DNA of 64,000 nt from Desmodesmus armatus (lineage: Eukaryota; Chlorophyta; Chlorophyceae; Sphaeropleales; Scenedesmaceae): the NCBI GenBank assembly GCA_007449985.2, contig VIIQ02000625.1, forward strand, positions 186,001-250,000, written 5' to 3'. Below, piece by piece: positions 36,101-48,200 of this stretch. Both the position numbers and the translations under genes were made by a program. The notes under the pieces are model-generated. The model saw only the letters and a program-made list of their open reading frames with translations. It made no database searches and was not told the DNA's origin. Within the stretch, counting starts at the first letter, position 1, and every line of letters starts with the position of its first letter.

Positions 36101-38276
36101 AAACAGATGGCTCAGCTCGGCTCCGTTGCGTGCCACTGCCTGAACCCAGGTGCCCATCTTCACCCAGCTAAACCCTGCAAAACATGACAAGATACGCAAC
36201 AGCATGACACAAGTAAGGCTTCAATTGAAGGCACATGGTGTTGCAGCTCGCACATAGGCACAAGAAGTATACCCGGCTGTGTGCATCATGCATGTTGCCT
36301 TCAGCAGGTGGCACCTGGTGCAAATGCTGTGCCCGTGGCAATCAGGTGTCAAATGCCGCCTGGTGCAGCACCATCCTGACAACAGCAAACCAAGTGTGCA
36401 GTGTTGAGCTCAGCAGCCACTCACAGTAGAGCAGACCATGGACAGTCACCAGCAGCAGCACCCACTGACCCAGCCAGCGATGGTACCTGCAGCCACCACA
36501 CCACAGCTTGTTACGGCATGCACACACAATGATTGCGCAGGTGCTGAGCAGCAATGATGTCACCTTAAACACATGACAGGCCCAGCCAAAAGCGGCAGAG
36601 GGCATGCAGCATGCTTTTCAGGCAGTACAGCTGACAGCGGTGTACCAACACGCCAGCAATATGTCAGGAGGGTTCCAGCAAGTAGCAGCCGCAATACACA
36701 AATGCTGGATGAACTGCTGCGCAGGTGCATGGTTACCAATGTCAAATGCCCGCACCTGATTCCCTCAGGGTATGAAAGGCCCAGCGCATTGCTGACCACA
36801 GAGCCCCTGCACAGCGCAGCACAGCACGCACAGCACAACACAGCAAGGCACGGTGGATGAAACTATCAGGCAGCTTTTGCTTGCAGCAGGTCTCACATAA
36901 CAATTGACAGTCCACCACAGATTTGTCATGCCCCGCACTGACAGCACCCTGCAAGATACGCTGGCCTGCTGTTGCTCTGTGTGTGACAGTGTGCACCGGC
37001 CTTGATGTGTGTCTATGGACTGACGCTGTATCCACAGCAGCATCGTGGATACACCTCGGCCCATCAGAGCTATGGCACCCCTGCTGCTGCTGATGCTGGT
37101 GGCAGCAGCATATCTTTCTTGCTGTTGCAGCTTACCTAGACACCGGGAACAGCAGCGGCACCAGGTTGGGAGCCATCAGAGATGCAAAGGTTGAGCCAAC
37201 ACCACGGGGGGAGACTGTGCTGCCATGGTGGGCTGCCTTGTCCATTGCTTTGTTGAGGATGGTGCAATACCAGATGGCATTGTAGGCCGCCCAGACAGCT
37301 AAGACCGCAGCATCTTTGAGTGAGAGGCCGTCACACAGCCACAGCCAGAGACGCCTGCGAGGGGGGCGGGACAGCAGTGGCAGCGATTAGCAGTGTCTGT
37401 TGTAGTGTTCAAGGTGAGCTGAACGAACATGGAACAAAGGGTTTAATCACCATTGCTTGACCAGGTGTCAAGGCAAGGGAAGCTGTGAACAACCAGCACC
37501 CACGGCTCACATATCAGGATGAATGCCTGGGAGGAGTGCGGCAGTGATGCAGGCTACAGTGCTGCAGCCTTGCTTTCCTGTGGTGTAATACCAAAATTCA
37601 ATTCAACCCAAACCCCTGTTCAGTGGCTGAGGCACACTCACTTGGGTGGGAGTTGTGTTGACCCCCAGCTCTGCAGCAAGGCAACAGCTGCCTGCCTCCT
37701 GCTGCACTGAGGGTGAGGGTGAGGCCTACTGTGGTCCCAGTCCCTGAAGCCCACCACAACAACAGCTGCTAGGGCTGCTACTGCTGGGGCCACTGCCAGG
37801 AAGGCAAGGTTGGAGGTCAGCACTGGCATGGACCACTTGAGAGCACAGGCAGTGTTGGTAGCCCAGCCTGCAGGGTGGTGGCCTGCTGCCTTTTTGAACT
37901 CCTTGCAGTCAAATCCACCCCACTGGAACTGGCCATACCTGGCAACAACATGAGGGAAAATGCAGGCAGGGGAGGGTATACAGAGGGTGTCAGCAGTTGC
38001 AGCAGCGCCAACGGCAGCGGCAGCAACTGCCTGTTTTGGCAGTTGTGGGGCCTGACAGGATGTCCAGTGGCTGGGCGCCACTAAACACCGACACACGATG
38101 TCTGAATTGCAGTCAGACACCTAATCTCACGGGAACACTCAGGCAGGTGCATGCAGTGACGCTTTCTTGTCTCAAGATTCAAGTACGCACCACAGGAGGT
38201 ACACCAGCAAGGACCCCAAGGCACAGAGGAGCACAGCCTTGGCTGCGACAGCTGCGAAACGTGTTCCAGCAGACAT
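33136..38276 (-). CDS. Ferric-chelate reductase 1 (FRO/FRE type)
   Basis: Ten exons in phase: 38276-38191, 37938-37642, 37354-37136, 36806-36756, 36486-36425, 36174-35529, 35301-35174, 34827-34636, 34290-34027, 33755-33136 (854 residues). The protein is a plant/algal-type flavocytochrome that moves electrons from cytosolic NADPH through FAD and two b haems to external Fe(III). The haem domain shows His pairs spaced 14 apart: His220 (YHRWLGQW) with His234 (VHG), and His294/295 (KPLHHIGFWGFMLMG) with His308 (VAHKW). The FAD region follows (WHAFDYTASEVTVSADG). The nucleotide-binding loop is GGNGIASALP near 498, and the C-terminal CGP motif is at 819-821 (YGCGPTPLDHDT). Extra transmembrane helices lie between these last two, as in plant FROs. 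The canonical HPF-T FAD motif appears as HAFDYTA. It is transcribed divergently from a close paralogue, ferric reductase 2. Confidence 0.9.
34990..35170 (-). repeat. Intronic minisatellite shared by both reductase genes
   Basis: Intron 7 holds imperfect short units of the type GCTGCTACAGCCATAG. The matching intron of ferric reductase 2 (about 47690-47790) carries the same kind of array (GGCTGTAGCAGCGTCA). The arrays differ in detail, showing that the introns are paralogous but changing fast. Confidence 0.65.
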
Positions 38277-38648
38277 GATCAAATACTTTCGTGCTGGCGT
38301 CAGAGTTGTCAGTTTGGAGCAGCCACTGAAGTGCTGCTGGCCATCTGCTGGTTTGGCTACTGATAAGACACCTGCGAAGTGCAGGATCCAAAATGTTGGC
38401 AAACACAAACCAACGGTATAATCTGCAGCAAGGGAAGCCAGCTATATTGAGCAGCACGCGCGTAACACATCGCATCTGCAGGAAAACTGTACAACCAGAT
38501 GACGAGGTCCCACAAGCGGAAGCTGCAGGATGTCAAGCTACGTGACAGCTGCGCATTACATATGACATATGTAATGTCATGAGTGGTCATGCAAATGCGG
38601 ATGGCTGGCGACAGCACCGACGTATCGTGAAGCGGTACATGGAACATG

Positions 38649-38967
38649 CACCAGAATTAGGGTTTTCAGTGAAGTCTACATGAAATCTGCATGTTGAGTG
38701 TGCTTCTGTGGTTTCTGTGCTTGAACATGTTATGTACATCCTTGTGCTTGTCATGGAAGCCTCTGCTGAATTTTCTAGCTGTGCACTTGTGTGAAGCTCT
38801 GTGAATCAGTGGTGGTGTGTGTGCAGCTTGCACCAGAATCAGGGTTTTCAGTGAAGTCTACATGAAGTCTGCATGTTGAGTGTGCTTCTATGCTTTCTGT
38901 GCTTGAACATCCTTGTGTTTGTCATGGAAGCCTCTGCTGAATTTTCTAGCTGTGCACTTGTGTGCAG
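38649..38967. repeat. 182-base direct repeat, two copies
   Basis: Copy 1 is 38649-38830; copy 2 starts at 38831 and is truncated near 38967. Both begin CACCAGAAT and share TTTTCAGTGAAGTCTACATG and TGGAAGCCTCTGCTGAATTT. They lie at the promoter side of ferric reductase 1. Confidence 0.9.
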
Positions 38968-39110
38968 GATCCCAACTGCTGGGAAGCAGGTTTAAGGTAC
39001 ACAGTACAGGTAAGCAGGTATTTGTGATGCTGTTAGAAATGCATACAGAACAAGAAGCAGCAGCGTGGTCTGATGCTTCACCTGAATTTGTGGACCACTA
39101 AGACTGCCAC

Positions 39111-42100
39111 TCACTATGACAAACGGGCGAACGGGTGAAGCCCGAATGGACAGTGAATGTGCGTGAATGGGCAGTGAGCCAGGGCGAATGGCATTCGGGC
39201 CATTCGCTCTGCATTCGTTCGTGTGTTGCAAGGGTGGGAAAAGCTTCTGAAAGCATTAAAAAATCATCTATATATGTTAGTAACATACTGCATTTCGTTT
39301 TGCAGCCCAATGAGGGCCTCAGGCCACACTGATGTTCCCACCCAGCTTCAGTGTTCACTCATGGGACTGGCAGCTGCTGCAGCAGAACACAGAATGCTGA
39401 TACGGTACAGTATCATAGACGTTTACAGGCTTCAGTTAAAGTAATCAAGTGCTTTCCTGTCAAAATGTGCATGTCTAAGTCCGTCAGGTAAATCCATGTT
39501 CATGCATGAATGGCAGGTGTACAAGCCATATGGCTTGTACACCTGCCATACAGCTTGGTCACTCAGCATGGCAGCCACCCCATTTGTACCACACTGGCCC
39601 CGGCAGATAGCCCCCAACAGCACCTACACCTCACTGCCAGAGACACCATTATGACACGACTACCGCTGCTATGCACACCGCTGCAGGTACACTTGCTGCA
39701 GCACCCTACACATGCACTTCCGCACAAACATGCAAAGCTCCGCCACTTGAGACATTCAATGCAAGCGGCTCTGCGCCTTGACATCGTGAGTACACACACT
39801 ACCAGCTGCCCTCTGCAGGTGCTGCAGCCCCTCTGTTGGCCCGCACGCAACCGGCCGATGGTGTAAGGTCCACACCCAACCCGCCCATGGGTGGCCACGT
39901 CCCTTGCCAGTCCTGGCACGGTGCTGCTGTTCCTTGCCCTCTACGTCTGTGTAGCCCCTTAAAGCCCCTTAGCCCCTTGGCTTGTGGTCTTGCCACTGCT
40001 CCTGACCATGCTGCTGCTACAGCTGCTGCTGCTGCCCTTGTGACTACCAGTGGCCCTGCTGCTGCTGCTGCTGTTGCTGACATCAGAGGCATCAGTGCTG
40101 CTGTGGACAGCTGCACCCAGTCAGCGCCAGCTGTGTGCTCCCTCCTGCCCCCGTGCAAACACTTTCTAACAACTGCAGCTGCCCCGCTCCTGTACTGGCT
40201 GCTGCTGCTGCTGTCGAGTCCACAACCTTACACAGCTGCCGCTGCAGGTTTGCTGTGGCTGTCACTCAAGTTTTTTGCACACTAAAAAGGCATTGGGTTG
40301 CCAGGGGTGCTGCCAAAGGTGACAGCACACACACCCAGGTGGTGGGTCAGGTGGGTTTGAGATCCAGATCACTCAACAGGCCAAACTGCTACAACGCGAT
40401 CAGGCATGGCTGCCATGCACAGCATTTATCTGGACTACCAATAGCCGTTGGGTACACTTCGAACACGTCTGGTGCTGCTCAGCTCTGGTGCTGAGACCTT
40501 GAGCGCCATAACTTTGACTCGTTGTAGTCTGACAGACGTTGAGGGACAGTCCCTCAACGAAGCTGCCAAATGAACGTATGTAATTCCTGACTCTCTGGTT
40601 GTTTGCCTCGCCACACGTGCAGTTGACGTGCTCTGTTCTGCCCCCCATCTTCAGCCATCCGCTGTGTACCGTGTAAGCATGCCAGCTTCGTCGATCTTTG
40701 GCACTTGAAACTTCATATATCGCCATTATTGCGTCAGAGCTTTACCAGGCAGGGGTGCAAGGGACTGGAGTGCTGTCTGCAGACAACAGCAGCAGCAGTT
40801 GGAGCCAACCTCCCTATGGCCCACATACTGTCTGGCAGTGCTCCTCTTCTGGACATCAGCCGGTCACAGAGTTACAGAAGTGTCACTGAGGATCAGCACT
40901 GGCTCTCTGCGCCAGGAGTTCTCTGGACATGACTCAGTGCAGGGTGTACAGCAGCTGCTGTTCTTTGCCCCAGGCCACACAGGTGCGCAGTAAGCTGCAG
41001 GCAGCCCCATGTGCACCATCATCAGCCAACAGCAGCATGCATAAATCAGTTGCTGAGTGTGGGTGCATCTTGATGCCAACAGCAGCATGCATAAAGCACC
41101 TGGTGCTGATGTGCTGGGCCAGCACAGCTACTGCAGGCCAACTCTATGGTCATCAGCAGTGTTGCTGTAAGGGTGGGGAACAGCTTGCAAATAGTCAGGG
41201 ATACCAGGGAAGTAGGTGGTGGGGTCACCAGTGGCATGCCACGTCACGCAGCAGGCACTTGTGGCACACCTGATTGGCTGTGCAGTGGCACATGCTGCAA
41301 CGATGGCTTGCTTTACACAGCAGCTGTCAAGCAGCCCGTTGCATAGCAGCACACCCTTGGGGGGTTACTTGCTTGAAAGCAGTTTCACATCTGGATTTTT
41401 ACAACGTGCAGGTACTCCCTGGTGTCTGCAGTCAACTAGTTGACCACTTCACGGTGCACGTGGCTATTTGATGGCAGGCATGGACCAGGCAGCGACTCGT
41501 CACCAGGCAGCAATGGATGGTAAGCGTGGAGTTTGACGCGTGCACACGTTTGCGCACGCTATGTGGGTATGCTTCCAGCAACACTGTCACAGTCATCAGC
41601 AGGCCTGGGCAGCACAGCCGCGCCACGGCAAGGTTGTTGTCTGAACCGTACCTTTGCAACAGGGTGCCAAATGTGCAGCACGTAGTATTATGAAGGCAGC
41701 TGCCTTGGTCGCCCAGGCCTGGACGCAGCACACAGCTGAAACAACCTGCAGCTGCTCAGGCACCTTGTGTACACGCTGTGTGTGCAGGCAACATCAGAGG
41801 AGCAAGGGCCCAACCACCGTCATGTTCACTGCTGGCAAGGCTATGCATGATGGTGAGGAAGGCTTCTTACACCATGGAAGCCCTGTGCATGTTGGCTACT
41901 TGTTGGCAGCTGCATGCTCCAGCAACATAGGTGCTTCCTTTAGAGAACATGGCAACAATCATACAACGCGTCAAGTCTGACTTTGTGCACTTTCTGTGCT
42001 GCTGGTTTCTACATGTGCAGGCTGTGTCATCACAGATGTAGGGCTCTTGCAACCAAGGCTCCCAGGCTCTGGAGTTGAGTTGAGCAAACCAGCTGCCAGG

Positions 42101-42980
42101 CAGGCCGGGGTGCACCCCGTGGGCGGTTTCAGCAGGCAGCCGCCTGTGCAGGGGCAACATAGCCATGTACATGGCACGAAAGTGTGCTGTACAGCATGCT
42201 GCATGTTGTCTGGCCAGTCCATAGACGTATACACCAAGGGCAGGAATGCTGTGCATCATCAGTTGTGGTGCAGGGTTTATGGAGTGTACTTGACACTACT
42301 AACATGTCGTCTGAGCTGCAGCATGCGGCCGCTGTGCACCTGCTGCCATATGCATGCACCTTCTGTGTGCGCGTTTGAATGCATGCAAGCAGACAGCAGG
42401 CCTGCACTTGGTTGTGCATGTCAGGCTCTTCAGCGCTGGCGCGACCGCCTGCTCGGGTGGTTCTTATCTGTTACTGTGTTCAGCATGTACGTGCATCTTG
42501 CAAACATGTGCCTGCAAACACTGCCGTGTGTTGCGCATGTGCTGTGCACCTTATGCACAGTGATAGAGATTGCCATGTGTGGCTTGTGCATCAGCTTCCA
42601 TGTCAGGCTTTGCGGCATGGCACATGGTATTGCTGCACAGCAGTACTGGCTGGTACTAGTACCGCCTTAGACACCCATGTTGTGGTTGTATTGTGCATCC
42701 TGGTGGCACCTGTGAGGGTGTAGTAGGGTGTGCAGAACGAATGAATGCACTTTGAACGTTCTGTGAACAAACTGTGAACAGCCATTCACCGCCGAATCAC
42801 GTGTGAATAAGCCCCGTTCAGAGTCCTATTCGCGTGAACGAATGAACTGTGAATGCAGACCGAACCAGCGGTGAATAAAGGCCGATTCATGCGTGAATGC
42901 AAACCGAACGAATGGTGAATGGGCACCAGCCTGTTCGCTGCTCATTCGTGCTGCATTCGTTCACCCGTTTGTCATAGTGA
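39111..42980. mobile_element. Possible DNA transposon with terminal inverted repeats
   Basis: TCACTATGACAAACGGG at 39111-39127 is exactly inverted at 42964-42980, and the match goes on for five more bases with one mismatch. Both ends are followed by arrays of GAATG/CATTC motifs in mixed orientation (39128-39230 and 42740-42960), a layout typical of subterminal transposase-binding repeats. I found no clear target-site duplication. No recognised transposase lies between the ends. Spliced-looking frames (for example KGPTTVMFTAGKAMHDG near 41830 and GCVITDVGLLQPRLPG near 42020) might be cargo or decayed coding sequence. Confidence 0.55.
39510..39549. repeat. 40-bp perfect palindrome
   Basis: Positions 39510-39529 are the exact reverse complement of 39530-39549, centred on CCAT|ATGG. 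It lies inside the possible transposon. Confidence 0.95.
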
Positions 42981-44135
42981 CTAAGCCTAGACCCGTGCTA
43001 CTACTGCAGCTGCGCCAGGGCTGGCCAACTGGCGTGCCCTGTTAGGATGATTGCCTTGGTGATGGTGGTAAGTGCTTCAGCAGTGCTGAAGTCTTGCGGG
43101 TGAAACATGCACGGTCAGCACACATCATGACGCACATCACCAGCCATCCTGCCATTCTCTGCCACTGGTACCGGGTCAAGCAGACCTCCTGGTGCGGTAG
43201 CATAGGGCCCAAGGGGGGGGGGGGGGGCATCAACTATTGTAGAGATTGGTGTCCAGAACTGAGCAGTACATACACGCGTATGATAATGCATGGACATCAG
43301 TTGCTCTTGTTTGCCGTGCATGTGTCAAAACCATGGTGGGCAGTAGCTGCTTGTAGCCTGTGGATGCCAATGAAGACTGTTTCACAAGGCTGCGGTGGGA
43401 GCATGACCATGGGGGGTCCCTCATGGCTACGTGGGCCCCATCTGGCCAACTGGCAGGAATAATTTGAGGGGTTGCCCCGGCACTGTGGACCGGCAGTGTG
43501 GCTGCAAGCTGCAGGCATGTTTGCTGCTGCACTGAAGCATAGGGTGCCAAATGCCCTTCATAAAGAAGAGACCGACTAGGCTGAACACAGCGCGGTCAAG
43601 CCATGTGCAATCGCCTTGCTGGTGGTGGTCCTCAGACATGCGCATGTGTGGCAGTAGCACAAGCACACACACCAAGGTACCGGTATCAAGCATAGCAGCA
43701 AGCCGCATGAGTCAAAAGCGGCAAGCTGCATCAAAGAACACACTGGATCAGCATTACTCAATCAAAACGAGCAGTAACCAGCAGTCCCGAGTGAGTGACT
43801 GGCCAGCTGTGGTTGTGCCGATTGAGTCGGCAGTATTGGCTGGCAGTCCATGACTGATTCATGGGACCTACGACCCAAGACAGCTGAGCGGTGCGCCAAC
43901 GCGCAGCTTCCGGTGACCGTTATCCTGCGTTCATGTCCCTTCCACACGTTCGTAGTGAGACCTCCAACACGGTGATGCGCACGAAGCCAAACCCATCACG
44001 CTTCAGCATGTCAATATACACCGTTACTTGCGTTCAGCTGGGTTGTTTCTCACATTAAGGGCACAACTTCCCAGCACAGCACTCTCGCTGCATCCACTCT
44101 GAGCTGCAGAGCGCCAAAACCAGCCCAACGAAAGG

Positions 44136-45184
44136 ATGTCCTCAAGAATAGCCTCTGTGACAGCCAAGGCTGTCTTCTACTGCTCCCTGTTGACGCTTGG
44201 GGTGTGGCTGTTCTGGTAGGTGAACCCTAGCATGCCCAGGTCTGCTGCTACGGAACCAGCTTTGCAGGAACCACAAAACTTACAAAATGACTTCTTGTTA
44301 GTCCTATCGTTGTATGAGGCGTAGGAAGCTGCTGTTTGGCCACCCCCAACAGCCTTTCGCGCCAGCTCACCAGCAAACACTATTTACCCACCGCTGCGCT
44401 GCAGGTTTGGGCAGTACCAGTGGGCTGGTTACAACTGCAAGATATTCAGGAGGGCAATCCCAGGAGGCCCTCCTCCTGCTTGGGTCCTGAGCACCCCCTG
44501 CGCTCTCAAGTGGAGCCGGCCTGTGCTCAAAGCAAATGTGGGCTTCCTTGTGGTGGTCCCAGCCATAGCAGCTCTTGCAGCTGTTGCTGTGGTTGGCTTC
44601 AGGGATAAAGACCATAGAGGGCCTCAGCCTCAGCGCAGCAGGAGGCAGGCAGCTGTTGCCCTGATGCAGAGCTGGGGGTCAACACAGCTCCCACCCAAGT
44701 GAGTGTGTGGGGAGGGTGTGGGCAGGGGTTGACACTATGTACAACTATGCATCCACTAGAAGGGCGGGGCATGCCATGAATGTTTTCATGGAGAGGCAAA
44801 CCGGGCTTGGGGGCTGCACAGTGCCTCGCTTGGTGCTGTGTGAGGCACTGCAAACGTCAGCCACATGAGGTTGGGTGCGGGGAGGGGGTGGGGGCAGGAG
44901 GGATGTTACCCACCTGTGCCCCAAGATCAGGTGCAGCACCTGTAGGCGGGCCAAGGCTGTAGCATCGATGGCAGATGCACAGTTTCACAGCCAGCAGCAG
45001 CAGCACCAGCAGCATGAGGAGCCTTGCATGGATGCCGCCCACACAGGGCCCAATACAAGCAGTTGGACATGCAAAGCATCTCACGTCCACATGCCCTCAC
45101 TGAAACCAGCAGGGCCTCAAAGCAGCATGTTACCTTATGGCTGGCCGTCCCCCTCTTGTATTCCTTACATGACGTCTGAGTGGA

Positions 45185-45226
<42 letters not shown>

Positions 45227-48200
45227 GCCCTCGCAGGCGCCTTTGGCTGTGGCTGTGTGACGGTCTCAGTATCAAGGACGCCTTAGTCATTGCTGCATGG
45301 GCTACCTTCAATGCCGTCTGGTATGCAGCAATCCTCAGCACAGCCATTGCCAGGTCGGCACCAAACCCCGTGTCGCCCCGTGGACTGGCCAAGGGCTTTG
45401 CATCACTCATGAGCCCCAACTTGGTGCCGCTGCTGTTTCCAGTGTCAAGGTGGGCGGAAGCAGGCCTGGCAGCAGCTGTATGAGTGGCCTGGCAGCAACA
45501 GCAGTACTGGCAGCAGGTCAACTTGGATGGTCACATGTCAGCTGCATGGGTCCGTGGAAAGGTTCTTGACCTGCACATGTTTGCAGTCTGCCTGTCTGCT
45601 TGTGATGCGCACAGCAGATGGCCCCACCATGCGGAGGTTCGGCATGTGTGCTGTTTTTGACCGCTTCAGCTGTGGCCGCACAGCTCACGCGCCTCAGCCA
45701 AACCTAAACCATGAGTACATGAGGTTGCATACTGAGCGCTAGCGGTGCCCTTGGCACAATTTCGTTTGTGACTCACATTCCCTGGACCTTGGTGAACCTG
45801 ACATGCCGCATGCTGGGCCTCCTCAAATATTCATGCCATGCTGTGCTGTGCTGTGCAGGGGCTCTGCCATCAACAACGCAATCGGGCTGTCATACCCTGA
45901 GGGCATCAGGTGAGCACCCCTGCATACTCTCTCTTCTTGCGTTTGTTGCTTTTCATCCTGATGGGCAAGCAGCTAGCACTGAGAAGGCAGAAAAAGAAGA
46001 TCATGAGTCTGCCCCCTCCTCCTGGTATCACCAAATAAAAACAGAGTTTTAGTTACGGAGATGTGGCAAGACTTACTGGCGTTTGTTTTCTGCATGAATT
46101 ACTCCCTGGCATTGTGCAGAGGCACGCAACAGCTAGCTTGCCAATTTCTGATGGGTGGCTGATACCCTGTTGTGATGCTGCTGTGATGGTGTCATTGCCA
46201 CAGGTATCACCGATGGCTGGGCCAGTGGGTGCTGCTGCTGACGTGTCTTCACGGCCTTATCTATAGTGAGTGACACATATGGACCACACGTGCACCGACG
46301 CCGCCCACATGTTACTACAATAGTGCAGTTCGATGGGAATTGTTTTGTGTTTACTTGCTTCCTTGCTGTCTCAGCAGCCCAAGAAGCAAGTTCCCCCGCC
46401 CAGCAGCACTGTCAGGTTCAGTTATCAAGCAGTTGCAGCTGTGCCACAAGCAGCATGCCCAAGCAGCCTGTGTGCTTGCTTCCTTGCTGTGCCTGTTGTG
46501 CTGCAGCGTCAAGCTGGGCGGCTGACGGCGTCTGGGTGCAAGCTGCACTCCGCCAAGGGCAGGACACCAACTACCTCCTCGGTCTGGTGGCACTACTGTG
46601 TGCCCTTCTCATGTGGGCTACTGCTCAGGAGCCCGTGCGGCGCAGGTTTTACAACGTCTTCAAACCCCTGCACCACTTCGGGTTCTGGGGCTTCATGCTG
46701 ATGGGTGTTGCGCACCACTGGACCCTCTTCTGGTACTTTGTGCCAGGGATGCTGCTGTACGCTGTGGACGGTGTCTTCCGCCTTCACCAGATGTCCTTGG
46801 GCCGCAGCGGTAGCTTGACCAGGGGAAAGACGGTAGTTTGACCGCCGGTGCAGCAGCCCCGCCGGGGATCTCCGGCGTGAATGCCGAGGTACTGAAGGTT
46901 GATGTCTGCCCCAGCGAGTCGATGTGTTCGCTGCTGCTGGCTGCCCCGGAGTTTGGCGCAGCGCCTGCCGGCATCGTGTGGCTGAACGTACCTGCAGTGT
47001 CTGCGACACAGTGGCATGCCTTTGACTACACGGCCAGTGAGGTGACTGTGTCGGCTGATGGCAGGGTGTGCAACGGCCTCACAGCCGACAAGGCTGCTGT
47101 CAATGGTGTCAGGAGGGTGGCACTGTCGGTGCACATCAAGGCTTACAGCAGGTACGGGCGCTGTGATGGTGTGTGTTGGCAGGACTCCGTGCAAGTTGTG
47201 TTCCTTCACACCATGTTTCGAGCACATGTTTCCATCTTGCTGATCGCCCCATGTTCGTTTCAGCCAGCGCAAATGCTTCACTGTAGGGTAGGCCAACTTG
47301 TTCCGGCCAGCACAAGCTCTTTACTGTGGATTAGTCATCGCTGTGGCCACCACTGCCAGCCGCTGGCAACCACACACTCCAGCATCGTGACCTCAGCACA
47401 AGCATATCTACCGATATCTCTAGAGAGTACCGCTTTGCGGAAAGTATCTACTTGTAACAACCTCCCCCAATATCTCCTTTTGGCTGCAGGTGGACAAAGG
47501 CTCTGGTCAGTAGGCTGGCCCAGGGAGGGCAGCAGGCGCTGACTGTGCGCGTTCAGGGGCCGTATGCTGACCCTCCTGTGGCTATTGGCCAGCCAGATGG
47601 AGTCATCCTGGTGGCAGGTGAGACGGATGGCTGTAGCAGCTGCATGGATTTGGTGTATCTATGGCTGCAGCAGGTGATGTGGGGGTGACAGTCTGTATAC
47701 GGTAGCAGCGTCACTATGGCTGTAGCAGCGTCAGAGGTTGTGGCAGTCTCTACCGCTGCAGCAGTGTCAACACTGCTGTAGCAGTTACCGGTGGCAAAGT
47801 CAGGCTGCAAGGCTCTGCAAGCTACTGCAGTGTCCACGATTGACAGGCCTGCCATTATTACTCCAGCAGGTATTTTTGCAGGCCGTGGCATGACACTGCA
47901 CCACTTAACCCCGGCTGTGCTCCCCCGCCCCCCGCAACCCCCCCCCCCTTCCCTGCAGGTGGCAACGGCATTGCATCTGCTCTGCCTGTGTTTGAGGAGC
48001 TTGCCGCCTCTGGTGTGTCCACCCAGGGCCTGCCCGCCCTGCTGCTGTGGGCCTGCCGCAAGGGGTACGAGTTTGAGTTCATGGCCGCACCAGTGCTGGC
48101 AGCAGCAAAGGCACTGGGGGTGAACCTCACACTGCAGCTGCACATCACAGGTGCGAGGGAGCAATGGGGGGAAGGGGTGGGGTCATGGGGGGGGGGGGAC

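Larger units (their letters stand above)
38277..44135. other. Head-to-head spacer between the two ferric reductase genes
   Basis: This 5.9-kb region separates the divergent reductase starts and should contain both promoters. It holds a direct repeat at 38649-38967, a possible terminal-inverted-repeat element at 39111-42980, a 40-bp palindrome, and a 15-base G run at 43213-43227. I recognise no gene, though some spliced-looking frames lie around 41640-42200. Confidence 0.6.

Noticed and set aside
46838..47542. A separate gene starting after the haem domain of ferric reductase 2
   Set aside because: The frame lacks an ATG at its start, continues the reductase exactly one base out of phase, and matches ferric reductase 1 throughout. 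It is the downstream part of one exon, not a new gene.
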